This document shows, one piece after another, positions 34,660 to 47,879 of a stretch of 64,000 nucleotides of DNA. A program made the translations under genes and the position numbers. This DNA is from Magicicada septendecula. Taxonomy: Eukaryota > Arthropoda > Insecta > Hemiptera > Cicadidae. Where the stretch lies: assembly GCA_034769895.1 (NCBI GenBank), contig CM068372.1, positions 384,729,910-384,793,909 of the forward strand, given 5' to 3'. Every line of letters begins with the position of its first letter. The first letter of the stretch is position 1. Below the pieces are notes generated by a model. That model was not told where the DNA came from, did no database searches, and saw only the letters and a list, made by a program, of their open reading frames with translations.

Positions 34660-35360
34660 TAAGTATAAAAGCCTGTATATTTTTATCAAAACACAATTTA
34701 TAAATTTAAAATGCCTGTAAACAGCCTAGATAATTTTATCAAAATACAATTTATAAATTTAAAATCCCTGTAAACAGCCTGTATAGTTTAATAAAAAATA
34801 AATAAATAAGCATCAAAATTACTGAAAAGGCGATTGGCCATCATACTAAAAGAACACAAATTATGAGTGTAAAAACCTTGTGAACAGCCTGTATAATTTT
34901 ATAAAAAAAATACAATATATGAATTTAAAATTCCTGTAACCAGCCTGTATAGTTTTATCAAAAATACAATATACATAAATTTAAAATGCTTGTAAACAGC
35001 CTGTATAATTTTATGAAAAGTACAATCTATAAATTTAAAAAAAATAATCTGGATTGGCCATAATAACAAGAAAATACAATTACAAACTTTAAAATGCCTG
35101 TACAGTTTTATGAAAAGTACAATTTATAAATTTAAAGAAAATAATCTGGATTGGCCATAATAACAAGAAAATACAATTACAAATTTTAAAATGCCTGTAC
35201 AGTTTTATGAAAAGTACAATTTATAAATTTAAAGAAAATAATATGGATTGGCCATAATAACAAGAAAATACAAATCAAAAATTTAAAATGCCTGTAAACA
35301 GCCTGTTTAGTTTTATGAAAAATACTATTTATAAATTTAAAGAAAATAATCTGTATTGTC
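34660..35360. repeat. Degenerate tandem array (about 60- and 97-bp units)
   Basis: The recurring core AATGCCTGTAnACAGCCTGTA, TTTTATnAAAA and TACAATTTATAAATTTAAA repeats across the interval. In 35000-35360 a longer unit of about 97-99 bp adds ATAATCTGGATTGGCCATAA. Confidence 0.85.
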
Positions 35361-37619
35361 CCGGCCGCTGACATGTTCCACGCGGCATCCGAAAAGCAAT
35401 TAACCATTACAAAAATTTAGGAAAACCCCCCCAAAGCCAGAAAGGGTAGTAGAAAGCTGGACAAGAGCCAGCCCCGACATAAGGTAACATGTCTGGGAGC
35501 TTGCATAGATTTGCACAAACAGGTGACTACCCTAGGTTTTAATGTGTAACCTGGCCTAATGCAGATTAAAGAGAACTCCCAAACCATCTATGAAATAAGA
35601 GAATGATTATGTGCAAAAAACCCGTGATTATAATAGATACTAGACCAGCCGGTCCAGATCTGCATGTTACATACTGCACCTACCTACTTAACTAAAATAC
35701 CAGACCCCCACAAACTTCTACAAACCCATTCAGTATCAAGGTAAAAAAAATGTATAGCATAAAAAATGAGCGCTGGACACATGCCAGCGAACAGGCGTAC
35801 AACTGATCTCGAGCCTAAGTACATTATCAAAGCAAGGTTACATGAAAAATTATGTCCAGCAGGGAACGCGCACAAGTAAAACGGTTTTATGCTGTAGAAA
35901 GTCAATGAAGTAGAACTTGAGGTTTTGTGGATGTTAAACGCACGCTACACGTTGTTTTCTATAGAGGCCAAATTTAGGTAATTATTGGATTAATATCATC
36001 TCGTTTTATCCAGATGCTTCCCAGGTGATCTGTGCCTTGTTGGACAGTCAGTCGGTCTTGCTGAGGGGGTGTTTACAGTGGCATGCTTACGGTTCTTTCT
36101 CCTTCGGCAGGTGAGAAACGAGAGTCTGTGCTGGCGTTTTCCGTTCAGGACATGATGGAAGATGGAAATTCCACCATGGTAGGATCAGGTCTCCGTCTCT
36201 CCGGGAACCCGGAGGTCTGTAAGAGTCTACGTACTCATGATAGAATAGAAAAATACAAAATTTAACCAACTCAGTCTGCCGAAGGGAATAGGCTGTTCAC
36301 GGTCCGGTGGAAGCTCGTCGACTGATCAAATTTTGCAGTCCGCGTGCCTGATTAGAGAACCCAATTACCCGTTTTCACTAACAGATGGCGCAGGCATGCA
36401 TTAACCCCGAAACACGGCGCAGCTGACAACGTGAAATAATAATCGCAATTCCCAATTCTTAATAAATTATATTTTTGTACGGTCGCCCGGTTTCTTTGAG
36501 AGACCGCGGCACACTTCTTCTTCACTTTAAACGAGTACGGTGCGAGTCAGTCAATTCCAATACAAACTACGTCCTTGATCATTATCTACGTCTTCTCCTT
36601 TCGGCTTTCAATTCAGTGTCGCTTGGGCATCTATCCTGCGGCAACCGCTCCACGCGTTTTCTTTATTTCCTTTTTTTGCACTATACAAAAATCTATAGAT
36701 TTGTCTCCCTTCTTATACGTTTTTTTGTTATCCTATATTTAAGTGTATCTGACACATCCTAGTACCCTAGAACGCTAGACGAGCCGACGATCTAGGTATA
36801 CACCAAAGCCAAAGTACTTGTCTTCAGGGGATCGGCGGTAAATAAGTTGTACCACGACGCGCTCGCGGTGGTTCCTTTTGGCGCCTCAGAGATCCGGTTG
36901 CCAATACAGAAAACTGAGTCATTGTCTAATAAAATAGATGATTTAAAAGAGCAATCAAAACTCTTTCGCCGACATAGCTACCCAAAATTTCTCAACTGCC
37001 ACAAATACGTGTGCTTTAAGCAAAACTTATTTTAAAGAATGTAAGCGTAGTCTATGTTTAAATACTATTACAAGAATATCGTGAATACTAAAAAAAAATG
37101 TATTATTTAATTACTCCGTTTGGCGTTTGATAATTTTTGAGGCGGCAAACTTTGCAGGCAGTATTTGGCGTTTACTTCAGAGGCGGCACCAGAGCGCAGC
37201 ACTGCGGTCATTTATTTCATCATGATGTATCGCGTTACACTATCGTTAACTCCAGGTCCGCTACCAGATAGCAGCACAAAACAAGATTGGGTGATTACAC
37301 AATCAACGTAATTAACATAATAATTTTTTTAATGTTTTTTGTAAACTGCTGAATTATTATACTGCGTATATCACATTCCACTTTTTAACTAAATATTGCG
37401 TAAATCATAATGTTACATTGGAAAAAGATATTTGTTACATATTGTTTGTATGTTTAATGCGGCGTGTGATATGAATCTATTCACGTTTATTGTAAATACT
37501 GATTTATTATAATAACATACATATAAACACTGCTATGCCCACGTCTCATTTAATTATCGATTCAATCTTATTTGGATCTTACTTCTTTATAGAAAAAATC
37601 TCTCTTACTTTAAGAAACC
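35361..37619. other. No supported gene
   Basis: Mixed-composition sequence. Open frames near 35684-35905 (minus) and 36475-36762 (plus) have no recognisable domains. No transposon termini or RNA genes were seen. Confidence 0.45.
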
Positions 37620-38150
37620 AATAAGAACAAAAATTATGATTAGTGATCGAACTCTAGAACAGGTTTGCCACTTTAATTACTTGGGAATGATATTGCCTAT
37701 GATAGGAATTATGGCATTGATAAGTTAAGTTAGGTAAGCTCCAGACAATTTGTGGAACAATCAACCGTATTTTTAGAAACAAGGTACTTTGAGATACAAA
37801 GGGCCCTGTACTATCCTGTGGGTGTGAATTATTGACAACTACCAAAAAAAACAAGACAATAAAATACAGGCCTAGGAAATGGCATTCATAAGAGGAGTTA
37901 AAAGGTGTTAAAATTTGACCGTATAAGAAATGAGGCCATACGAGAAGAGTCACAAGTTCTTAACTAGAATGAAAAATTAAAAGATTACAAGCAACGGTGG
38001 AAGAACACTCAGTAGGAATATCGGAGTCCAGACTGGCCGAACAACTGTGGAAATACGAAACCATACGACACAGGTGTATGAGTTGACCCAGAAAGAGATG
38101 GCTGGAGGACTTTCGAAGGCGGAACATGATGTTATGAAGATAATGACAAT
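37620..38150 (+). pseudogene. Heavily decayed LINE C-terminus
   Basis: Fragments match the YLGC-type family: KPIRTKIMISDRTLEQVCHF and NYLGM, then LRKYRA-like and TRCMS-like pieces in several frames. It ends with ATGTTATGAAGATAATGA, like other GAT-type tails in the window. Confidence 0.55.
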
Positions 38151-38840
38151 CTCTCTTACTTCAAATACATACGAGCAACTTTTTACAAGTTCAATCGGTT
38201 TACTCGCCACTCGACACTAAAGTTCTCGTTTGTGGTGTGTGTCCTGTGACACATCCATTTTATTTTGATTTCTTCTTTCTAATATATTTATTTGTTTCGG
38301 CTGCTACTTGAGGATCATACGTTGTTTTACAATCCACGACTCTCCACGACACGGATCAGTTGTTACAATCCACGTCTCTCTTGCTGGCGGGCATTACTAC
38401 CCGTATAACCGCTACTTGAGCTTTGTTGAGTTTTAAATGCGTTTTGTTTTTAAAATAGTTGTGTAGGTTTTATGGACTACGGTTTTATTCCAAGTAATCA
38501 CCACGCTCTAGTTCGCAATGAAACGTCCTGAATAAGTAATATTTGAATCATGTAATAAAATTTTTCTTCTGCTAATGTTCAGTATCGCCGTTGAGTGCAC
38601 TCATGGAAATTAAAAATTCATAGTATTTTATTTTATAACTGGTGTTTTTTTACTAAACTTTAAACATTCAAACAATAATGTACTGAGCAATACATCACAC
38701 CCACACACACGCATGCATCATACAAATGTGTTATTTTACTGTAATTCTTTAGTGTTTCTTGCAATTATTATTGTAATATTAGCCTACTGTAATCTAATTC
38801 TTCTACATTACATCTAATTGTTTCATCTATCGATAAAATC
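38151..38840. other. No supported feature
   Basis: AT-rich spacer with a short CA-rich tract at about 38699-38715. Confidence 0.5.
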
Positions 38841-39264
38841 ATTAATTACCAGCTTTAACGAGTCAGAAATAACAATTTAAAACCAACACAATACTTTCAT
38901 ACAGTAATTCTAGCTAAATTTGCCCACACGCAACAATAATTGTCAACTGTTATGAGTTCCGCACCAATTATAACACTGTAATCACTTTCTACTGATCACT
39001 TCTTCCGCACTAAATAAATCGCCCACTGTAACTGACTTCTAAGTCGGCCGCTCTTGCTTATATAGGTACTGTAGGTGTTCAGAATAATTTTCTATTCTTT
39101 TGGCGGCGTGCCAGCATAATTTGCATAGTTACAAGTGGTCTCAAACAGTCTGGAGTGCTACGATAGTGGTCGGGCTTGACTCAGACGCCACACGCTTGGT
39201 TCGTCGAGAAACGTGTGGAACGCCACTCTCGCCTTTTCGAGAAGGTTCATTAACTGTCGTAGCA
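38841..39264 (-). mobile_element. Solo LTR missing its 3' tip
   Basis: The complement starts TGCTACGACAG at 39264 next to ATAT (39265-39268). It contains a TATA-type TATATAAG (39056-39066 region) and CATTAATTACCAGCTTTAAC near its 3' side. The last 70 or so bases are absent. This copy is the uninterrupted reference for the transposon insertion site at 5761/16342. Confidence 0.7.
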
Positions 39265-39302
39265 ATATTATTTATTATGAAGTATATTAAATTACTGCAC
39301 GA

Positions 39303-39977
39303 GTGACGCAAATCAATACTTTTATCTCTACCGTTGGCCATTTGTCTACAGCTGAGCAAATGGAAAAATTTACCTACTTCGGATCGCTGCTAAATGAGGA
39401 CAATTTGAACAGCGAGGAAATAAATTCAAGGATAGCAAAGGGGAACAGAGCGTATTTTTCAAACAAGAAACTATTGTGTGGGATTCTAAGTCATAATTCT
39501 AAACTGAAAATTTATGAAAGCCTTGTAAGACCAGTAAGTGATTTACGGTTGTGAGACATAATAGACCTGGCGGAAGGAAGATGAAGAGCTTAAACGATTT
39601 TAGAGGAAAATACTTTTAAGAGATTTTGTGGACCAATAGTAGTTCAACAAGATGCCACTTGGTGGGTCCGCATGAATCTTGAACATTATACATTATATAA
39701 ACAGCAAAAACATAGTAAAGTTTATTAAGTCACAGAGAATTAGAAGGGTAGGACATATTTATAGGATGGAGAAGACCAGAAATACGAGAGAGCTATCACA
39801 GAATGGAAACCCTTAGAGTGTAAGCTTAGAGGAAGGCAGAAAAAGAGGTGGAAGAAGTGTGTTGAGGAGGACCTGCGAACCTGTTGGATCGGAGGTTGGA
39901 GGATTGTTGCTGAGAACAGAAGAGAATGGTGTAGGATTGTTTAGGAGGCCAAGTCTCATACAGGGATGTACAGCCAG
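39303..39977 (+). pseudogene. LINE C-terminus (RTE/BovB-like) running into (GAA)n
   Basis: The frame 39320-39540 reads EKFTYFGSLLNEDNLNSEE, NSRIAKGNRAYFSNKKLL and KLKIYESLVRP. After several frame changes the C-terminal block is RGRQKKRWKKCVEEDLRT and WRIVAENRREWCRIV (39825-39940). The sequence then passes without a gap into AAG repeats at 39978. This is a different LINE family from the YLGC type. Confidence 0.7.
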
Positions 39978-40231
<254 letters not shown>

Positions 40232-40587
40232 AAGTTGGTCAATCGTCTATCAGTTTCTGTTATTTTGGGTATGTCCCACAATAACTTTTCAACGCATTAA
40301 CCGAGTTTTGTAAAGCTCGGCTTTCGTGTCCATACGTTTACCTATTGTTCCACGTTGGTCACCAAGATGAATTTCCGTTATTGTTATTGTTCCGTTATCT
40401 TTACCAAGTGTGTATGGAGTCCATGGTTTTGTCGTCTTCTGTACTCGTTGTTTTCTTTGACCCAAGATTTTCCTCAGGATCTTTCTTCATTTGGATTCCA
40501 GTTTCTCAGTCAGACATTCTTTCTTCATCATGAGAAACCTGTGATGAATTCAAAAAATATTAAAGAAAATTGAAGAAAGTGTTTATA
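40232..40587. other. No supported feature
   Basis: Spacer between the microsatellite and the next LINE fragment. Nothing recognised. Confidence 0.45.
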
Positions 40588-41098
40588 AACATGATGATTT
40601 GCCGATGGTCAGCCTATCCTGCCGGACTCGGAAAGCGGCTTGCAGGTGGCTGTAAACTCATTGAGTCAAATCTGCAAGGATTTAGGATTACAGACCTTTA
40701 TATTGACGGCTTTCTACGGAGCTGATCCCATATGAGGAAAAATTATTATAGTCGGTACTTTCTGAAGCATCTAGAATGCAAGAAACTAGATATATCTAGA
40801 ATATAAGTAACAGAAATGAGGTTCTTGAGGACTGTAAAGTGTTGTACCAGGAGATGTCTTATCAGAAATGATCATATTAGAAAGGAGCTAGGCATAGCTT
40901 AAATGAGAAAATCTCCCGGTACAAAACGGAGTGGCGGTTACACTTAGAGAGAATGGATTCAACTAGATTTTCAGAGAGCTTTGACTATCATTCAAAACGG
41001 AAGAGAAGTGTGGAAGACCCCGTAAGCGATGGTCGGATGACTTCCATTGAGACTGGAAAGGGTACTAGCCTAAGCCGTAAAGGATGACGACGACGACT
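40588..41098 (+). pseudogene. LINE fragment with (GAC)n tail
   Basis: Starts in the palm region (FADGQPILPDSESG, QICKDLGLQT). A deletion removes the YLGC block. It resumes at EMRFLRTVKCCTRRCLIRND near 40815. It ends CCGTAAAGGATGACGACGAC at 41098, matching the 3' end at 24275. Confidence 0.7.
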
Positions 41099-41395
41099 GT
41101 TCTAAACCAGGTCAGTAATTCTGAATATCTGGGCTGTCACGTGTCTTACATTACTATTAAATGATGTGGTAAACAAACTGCACCAGCTCAACCATATGTG
41201 TGGTGGGACGATCAGGAGAACTCTCAATTTAACGAGTAAAGAAACACGCCTGCAGTTCTCCAAGATGATGGCTTTTTCCACGCTTTTCTGTGAGTCTGTC
41301 AACTGGATTTCAAAGACATCTCATGTCCTCGTCTTCGAGCGGCCAAGTGAGCTTTTCCAGGCACGTGACAGTGTATATTCTTTAAGACCGTAGAA
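41099..41395 (+). pseudogene. LINE C-terminal fragment
   Basis: Reads NQVSNSEYLGCHVSYITIK, then in the frame 41166-41393 VNKLHQLNHMCGGTIRRTLN and SKETRLQFSKMMAFSTLF. It ends where a 66-bp tandem repeat begins. Confidence 0.65.
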
Positions 41396-41398
41396 GTA

Positions 41399-41596
41399 AT
41401 GTCGATATACTTCAGCAGGAACTGAACATTACGAGTATACTCCATAAGACGTCCCAATATAGGCATGTCGATATACTTCAGCAGGAACTGAACATTACGA
41501 GTATACTCGATAAGACTTCCCAATATAGACATGTCAATATACTTCGGCAGGAACTGAACATTACGAGTATACTCGATAAGACTTCCCAATATAGGC
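41399..41596. repeat. 66-bp tandem repeat, 3 copies
   Basis: Units start near 41401, 41467 and 41533. Each contains GTCGATATACTTCAGCAGGA and ACTGAACATTACGAGTATAC, followed by CCCAATATAG. A related single piece (CGATGTACGACAG...GAGTATACTTGATA) lies near 41931-41985. Confidence 0.9.
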
Positions 41597-41639
41597 TAAT
41601 ACACTCTGTTAATATTATTTAAATTTCGTTTTTGGTCAC

Positions 41640-42161
41640 ATGACACGAATGCGTCCAGAGACATCATTGACCGACCCGACCTTTGACTGTTTTGAAAATA
41701 AGAAAACCAAGAGGGCCTGGTTCACCGTGATCCTGCAAGAAGTCGGGTCACGCGTGAAGACTCCAGAAAGAAACAACGCCTGACGTTCTACAAGATACAA
41801 GCCCTACCCACACTTCTCTATGGACCTGACTTAACGAAACGTCAGCCCAAACTGAGAATTCAAGCGGCCGAAATGAGATTTCTCAGCCACGTGGCAGGAT
41901 ATAAGCTTCATGATGTAAAAAAAAAAAATGTCGATGTACGACAGAAGGGAAGCTGATTATTATGAGTATACTTGATAGAGTTGCCCAATATTGACTTAAA
42001 ATGGTTAGAAAATATTAACCAATTGACGATTACCACATCCCCAAATAACTATGGAATTATAATTGGCAAGGTCGGAGAAATTTGGGGCGTCAGAAGAAGT
42101 GTTGGACGGGACCGGAACAAACAATGTTTGGCTTAATCCTTGCTGTAGATGATGATAATGA
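41640..42161 (+). pseudogene. LINE C-terminus with (GAT)n tail
   Basis: Decayed frames read RLTFYKIQALPTLLYGPDL-like and LRIQAAEMRFLSHVAGYKLH near 41760-41910. The 3' end (ACCGGAACAAACAATGTTTG, CTTAATCCTTG, then GATGATGATAATGAT) corresponds to the 3' end of the copy at 18437. Confidence 0.65.
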
Positions 42162-42739
42162 TTTCTGTTCTAACGTTGTTGCGCAGGACTCTATTTAATA
42201 CACCGCACATCCGTTAATACTTATGTCCCGTATTATTAGTATCTCTGTTCTCCTAATAGCTCACTTGTTGTTGGAGTCAATTGAAATCACTGACTTCTCC
42301 ACCGAGCTGTCACGTATTAAAATTATGTTCTTTCTGGGTTGCCAATCGGAAAAACATTACCGGTATTTTCTATTTGGGAAACAGATGTTTGCAGATTAAA
42401 AATGACCTAGTTTAAACACTGATTCTTTCAAGGCTGTATTTCATTGGACCACTTGATTTAACATCTCACACACATCCGATTCCAATGTACATGTTTCCAG
42501 CCACCGTTATGTCTGTTTTCTGTTGTTCTGTCTTATCTCGTATTCGTTAAAATTTTGTTTAATTGTTGCCCGATTCCTGCAGGATGTCTATGTACAACAC
42601 GTCTATTAAATTCAGATGATGAATAATTAACCGACAACCATTTGCATTTTTGAATTATGTAAATTTATGTAGATTCCGAAAAAAAAGCTAACCGACTTTT
42701 CATCTGTCTGTGGGTGAAAATTAAAACGGGTTGGAAGGG
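42162..42739. other. No supported feature
   Basis: AT-rich spacer without recognisable genes. Confidence 0.5.
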
Positions 42740-43063
42740 TTAGAATTCAATATTGCGGCGTGTAGGGTGGAATAGCGAGGCAAGGTTGGCAGCAGTGGGT
42801 GTTCGCTGGGCTGAATGCGCCCGTCACGTCAGTGGGCCGCAGCCAGGTCTAAGTGCCGCGTCACGTGTGTGTGTGCGCCAGTGGTGAAATTGTTGTTCCT
42901 TCTCATTGTAGTGATGATTGTTGTGTTTCAGTGTTTGTTGGTCTGATTGTTGTTGTTGTTGTTGTTGTTGTTGTCGTGTGTGCGTGTACGTGTGCGCGCT
43001 TGTGGATATAACACAGTGGTTGTGTGACGTATCCCCGCTTGACTCCTGCACTGCGGAAAGGTA
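42740..43063 (+). other. GC-rich stretch, possible non-coding first exon (weak)
   Basis: CpG-containing, G+C-rich stretch with a (TTG)n tract at about 42946-42974. It ends CTGCGGAAAG followed by GTATGTTG, which matches a splice-donor consensus. There is no domain in any frame. This is suggestive only of a host promoter or first exon. Confidence 0.2.
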
Positions 43064-43646
43064 TGTTGAAATATATCTATTATATCTAGAAGTGTATCAT
43101 CGTCATCATCAGTAGCACTTATGTTTCCATTGCTAAGCAAAAGCCTCCCCAGGCATTCTCCTGACCGACTCAATGAACAACACGCGTACACACACACACG
43201 CACACAGGGACAAAACTAATAAACGTGTAGATACATATAAGAAGTTGTGCCTTGTGTATACGTCTGCGTAGATATTTGTTTTGCTCTCTGATTTCGACAT
43301 CATTTTTCTATATCTTCTTAAGAAGTGGAACCTTACACATAAGAGAAGACTAGATTTTTATTTAAATGATACTATTATCTTATGTTGTTAGTATGAAAAT
43401 GAAAATAATAAAAACATTAAATTGAAACTAATAACGTGATATTAGCAAAAATACTGTTTCATTGTTACCTTATATACGCGTACTACATACTGCATTGTTA
43501 ATATATTATTATATCTTCGGGAGTTTTACATTAATTGTCTTCTTCTGAGTTAGAAATAAAGTAAATAATTTCAACTTTGATAAGCTTTTTATTAAGTACT
43601 ATACACAAATCATGAGATATATATGTATATAATTGGGTTGTTACAG
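43064..43646. other. No supported feature
   Basis: AT-rich. A short CA tract lies near 43188-43206. Nothing else is recognised. Confidence 0.5.
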
Positions 43647-44337
43647 CTAGTGCCGTCTCCCTTCCTTCAACTTGGCTTTCCAATTCTCCCGATGTTCCCA
43701 TTGTCCTTCCTCAAGTCCTATACGTTGCATATATTCATCCACTTCGTCCCTCCAAGATCTTCTCGGTCTTCCCCTTTTTGTCCTTCCTAATGGACTCCAT
43801 TCCGTCACTTTGCTGATCCACCTATTTTGGGCTCTCCGGACATGACCGTACCCCACCAATCTTTTTTCTTCGATGTAGTCAATTACACTTCCTTCCGTTT
43901 CAATTCTTCTTCTGATCCCTCGTTTATTATTCGGTCTGCTCTCGTTATTCCACAGCACCTCCTCCAATATTCCATCTCTGTTGCAAGAATCTTTCTTTCA
44001 TTCTTTTTGTTAATAACACATACTTCTGCTGTATACGTCATAATGCTTTGTAATATGGTCTGATATATCATTTTTTGGTGCTTTTTCTAATATTTTTGTC
44101 CCATGTAACACTGTGTAATTGTCTATGCCCTAATCTACTTTTTATTTCTTCTTGCGTTGTGCCTTGTTTACTCAGTGTGAATCCTAGGTACTTGAATTTG
44201 TCTGTTCCTCTAATTTTAACATTTTCGTCTACTTCTATATCTGTTGTTTCTTCATATCTAATTGCCAAGTATTCAGTCTTTTTTATGTTTATTTCCAATC
44301 CCATCTTTATGTATTCTTCATTCAACTTTCTGACCAT
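43647..44337 (-). pseudogene. LINE reverse-transcriptase C-terminus
   Basis: Nearly continuous minus-strand coding with two frame changes. MVRKLNEEYIKMGLEINIKK and TDKFKYLGFTLSKQGTTQEE lie at 44337-44071, then IYQTILQSIMTYTAEVCVIN and TEMEYWRRCCGITRADRI at 44071-43883, then EKRLVGYGHVRRAQNRWISK and RGRPRRSWRDEVDEYMQRIG at 43967-43647. This is the thumb and C-terminal part of a LINE ORF2 of a family distinct from the others here. It is comparatively well preserved. Confidence 0.75.
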
Positions 44338-44510
44338 GTAGCTTACATCTTCAAATCGTGAGATATACGTAAGTAAATATTTTCTTTACGTTTATATCTA
44401 AAGAAATATATTTATATTATAAATAAAGTACTGCTAAGACTGTCAAAATAAGTATGATATATTATAATTTAATTTAAATTTTTTTTTTTAAATATTATTT
44501 ATTATGCAAG

Positions 44511-44512
<2 letters not shown>

Positions 44513-44570
<58 letters not shown>
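44513..44570. repeat. (AC)n microsatellite
   Basis: About 29 AC units in a very AT-rich setting. Confidence 0.95.
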
Positions 44571-44571
<1 letters not shown>

Positions 44572-45715
44572 AAATTAATAAACAGAGTTAAAAGATAATA
44601 ACAACTATAATCTTCTATATGTTTTTCTAAAAGGATATATAATTATAATATAAATGACTATTATATATAAGTATATAAATAATTATATAGATATTATATA
44701 TATCTAAAACATATAATATTACAATATATAATATTACATATATTTATGTCTTGCATACATAACTACAGTAAAATATATTTTTATAAATAAACCAATATAC
44801 GATATCAAATTTTAAAAATAATTATGAAATTGAAACAAAAATTAAGAAACAAAAAGTCATGAAACAATAAACACGTATACATACAACACACACACACACA
44901 CACAAGTTTATATATATTTTTTTCTATGTAACTCTTGACGTTCCTTACAGTACTTTCAGTATGTTATATATTATATTATAAAATAATAAATAATAGATTG
45001 CAATAGATAGATAAGTATAGATAAATAAAATAGATAAATATAAAATAAGTAAATAAATACATACATATATAAAATAATAAAAATATCATATAATTTATTA
45101 TAATGTTTCTAGAAAAACGGGTGTGTTATTAGCGAAATAAGTTGTTGAGCACAGTGGGGAGCGTTCCTTTTTCCCTCTTAGAATTGAAATCCTTCATCAA
45201 TATCATCAGTATTTTTGCTGCTGCCTCTTTTAAACATCTTTCATCCCCACAACCGTCATATTTATTACGCTAGCCAAAGTGGATGTGGCAGAATACGTAT
45301 ATATAATTCTCTCTCGGCCGTTGGTTTTTCTCTCCGCACGATATTTCGCATATTTCCTGGGTTTTATTTTACCCATACTTCACACGGAATTATCGTTTAT
45401 CTGTATTAGAGTACATGATCTGCACTTTGCCAATAAAATTTTTACGTAAACTCTTCACATATCGTTTGGAGCCTCTAACCCCCCCCCAAGTTTGATCCTT
45501 CACTTTTCACAACAGTGACCCATCTATCTGTGTTAACCCCGGCTACGCCCGTGTATAATATTATGTGGCACGTCGCAGTCGGTTCACAAACACATAATAT
45601 GGGCCTACACTCGTTGATGACAGCCAGTAAATAATATTTTATTATTTAAATCTACCTTGGGTTGTATATTTCTAAGTGGTTCTGTGTTTAAAACATAATT
45701 GTCTACGTGAAATAT
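44571..45715. other. AT-rich region, no gene
   Basis: Dense TATA/AATA simple sequence. Nothing coding is recognised. Confidence 0.55.
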
Positions 45716-45814
45716 CTTCTTCTTCTTCTTCTTCTTCTTCTTCTTCTTCTTCTTCTTCTTCTTCTTCTTCTTCTTCTTCTTCTTCTTCTTCTTCTTCTTC
45801 TTCTTCTTCTTCTT

Positions 45815-45845
<31 letters not shown>

Positions 45846-46158
45846 TTTTTCTTCTTGCTCTTGTTGTTCTCTCTTACTTGTTCTTCTTATTCATCTTGTT
45901 ACCGTTTCTTGTTCTTGCTCTTCTTATTCTTCTTGTTTCTCTTCTTCTTATTCTTCTTGCTCTTGTAGTTCTCGTTTTTGTTCTTCGTATTCACCTTGTT
46001 CCCGTTCTTGATCTTGTTTTTCTTATTTTTCTTGTTTTCGTTCTTGTCTTTTTCTTTTCATTTTTCTCTTTCATCTTGTTCTTGTTCTTGTTCTTGTTTC
46101 TGTTCTTCTTATTCTGGTTGTTTTTGTTGTTTATCTTGTTCTTCTTCTTCTTCTTCTT
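45716..46158. repeat. (TTC)n array, about 43 units, with a degenerate flank
   Basis: Pure TTC units at 45716-45844, then a decayed (TTCTTGTTC)-like pyrimidine tract to about 46158. Long open frames across it are translation of the repeat, not genes. Confidence 0.9.
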
Positions 46159-47879
46159 TTCTCGTCAACCCAAAGGCAAGTTTTTCCCTTCAGAAGACAG
46201 TCTCTTAATCATTACACACCTTCTTCCTCCGTTTATCTCCATACATCCTTTTCTGGCCCATCTTCCCACTCTATGCCTCTCAATCATTCCCTCGATAATG
46301 GCGGTGAACAAGTTTGAACGGTGTGTGGTAGGTGTCCAACCATACTGCTTTCCGCAGTGGTTTCAATCAGAATCTTTCTTACCTCCATTCTCTTTAAACC
46401 CTCATTATTAGCACTCTTTCTGTGATCGATATTCCTGAGACCTACTCCTCCAGCACTACATCTCAAGAGCCTCAAGGTAGCTCCTCACCAGCTTCCTCAG
46501 GGGACAGGTTTCTGAGCCACATGTGCACACGCTACAAACGAAGCATATTATACACGCGAAAATATGAGAAACACACACAAATGCAGATTTTGCCCGGCAC
46601 CTAGTTGACATCGTTTCGTCCAACAACAATTTGATAATTAAGTGGCTTAATAAAATATTTATCATTTTTAAATTCCAAGTAAAAACTAAGAAAAAATAAC
46701 ATCAATTTGTATCAGAGTGTCTGACGTAACTGAGAATTAGAAAATAATACAATAATTTTTCGGTGTATGTAAATATCGCGGTCTCATTAAAACATTTTCG
46801 TTAATTCAGTGAATGAGTATCGTCCTGTGTTTCAACAAGATTTCGTGTAGCGTTCGTTATTGGCTTACTATCCTGCTCTTCAAGATTTTATTAAATTCAG
46901 AGTATGTTCTGTTCCCGGCTGCAATTGTTCTCCTATTCGTCAAGGTCTTCACTGACAGTAGAACCAAGGTATGAAAATTAGAGACTGCTTCAAAACAGTA
47001 ATCATGAAACACGTAATGTCGCTGATACTGTACGCGTCTCTTCCTTTACCACATTATTATTTTTTTATTTACACTCATTTACGCAAAAGCCTTGTTTTGC
47101 GTGCTTTTCATCCAGTTTTGGGATGGCTTCTTTAACAGAAAGCACAGATCTTTCAACTTGTATTCCTGTGTTTCAACACACTTGTGTTATTCAATTTGAC
47201 TCATGTTTCAACAGAATTCATGTAGCGTTCAGTAAAATGGCTGCCGTGGGACTGCGACCGTTTAATAACTTTATAATGTTGACTTTGTGTAAGACGATTA
47301 AGTCGCCTTAGGTGACGTATATTTACGGTGCATAATGCTCTGTAAGTACATTTTAACGTGAGTGGACCACTGCAGTTTTAAATATATTATATTGTTTTTG
47401 AAGTGATACTTCATTCATTTAGTTTCACGTCACGAAACACGAGCTTCCATTGCGTTCAGGACTTATAATGAAGCAGAGAAAAAGTGCAAAAAATATTACT
47501 ATCCTTTTATTTGATAACTGCCAAATGTTATGTTAGTCATTTTGTATTTTTAATTTTATATATATTTTATATATTGTTACGCAATTAGGAACGTTCTTGG
47601 AGTGTGTCGTTCTACATGTTTTTCGGCTATCCCAGCAGAGGCCAGCTGTAATACTAGGGCTATATCAAATGTCATTTAAACATTCTGGTTACACGTTTTA
47701 CTACTAAAACATTACTTCGGAATTTTCAGTGTTTATTGAATAATCGTCTGCATCACAATTGGTATTTTTACTAAAAAAGTAAGTAATCGGATGTCTCGTA
47801 ATTTTTCTTACAACTGAAAAAATCTCTGATATTGAACTTTTATCTAATAATAAAAAGTCATCAAATAATACAATTTTAT
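46159..47879. other. No supported gene
   Basis: No domain-bearing frames. A short imperfect duplication (GTTTCAACA...TTCgTGTAGCGTTC) links about 46829-46855 and 47206-47230. Confidence 0.45.
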
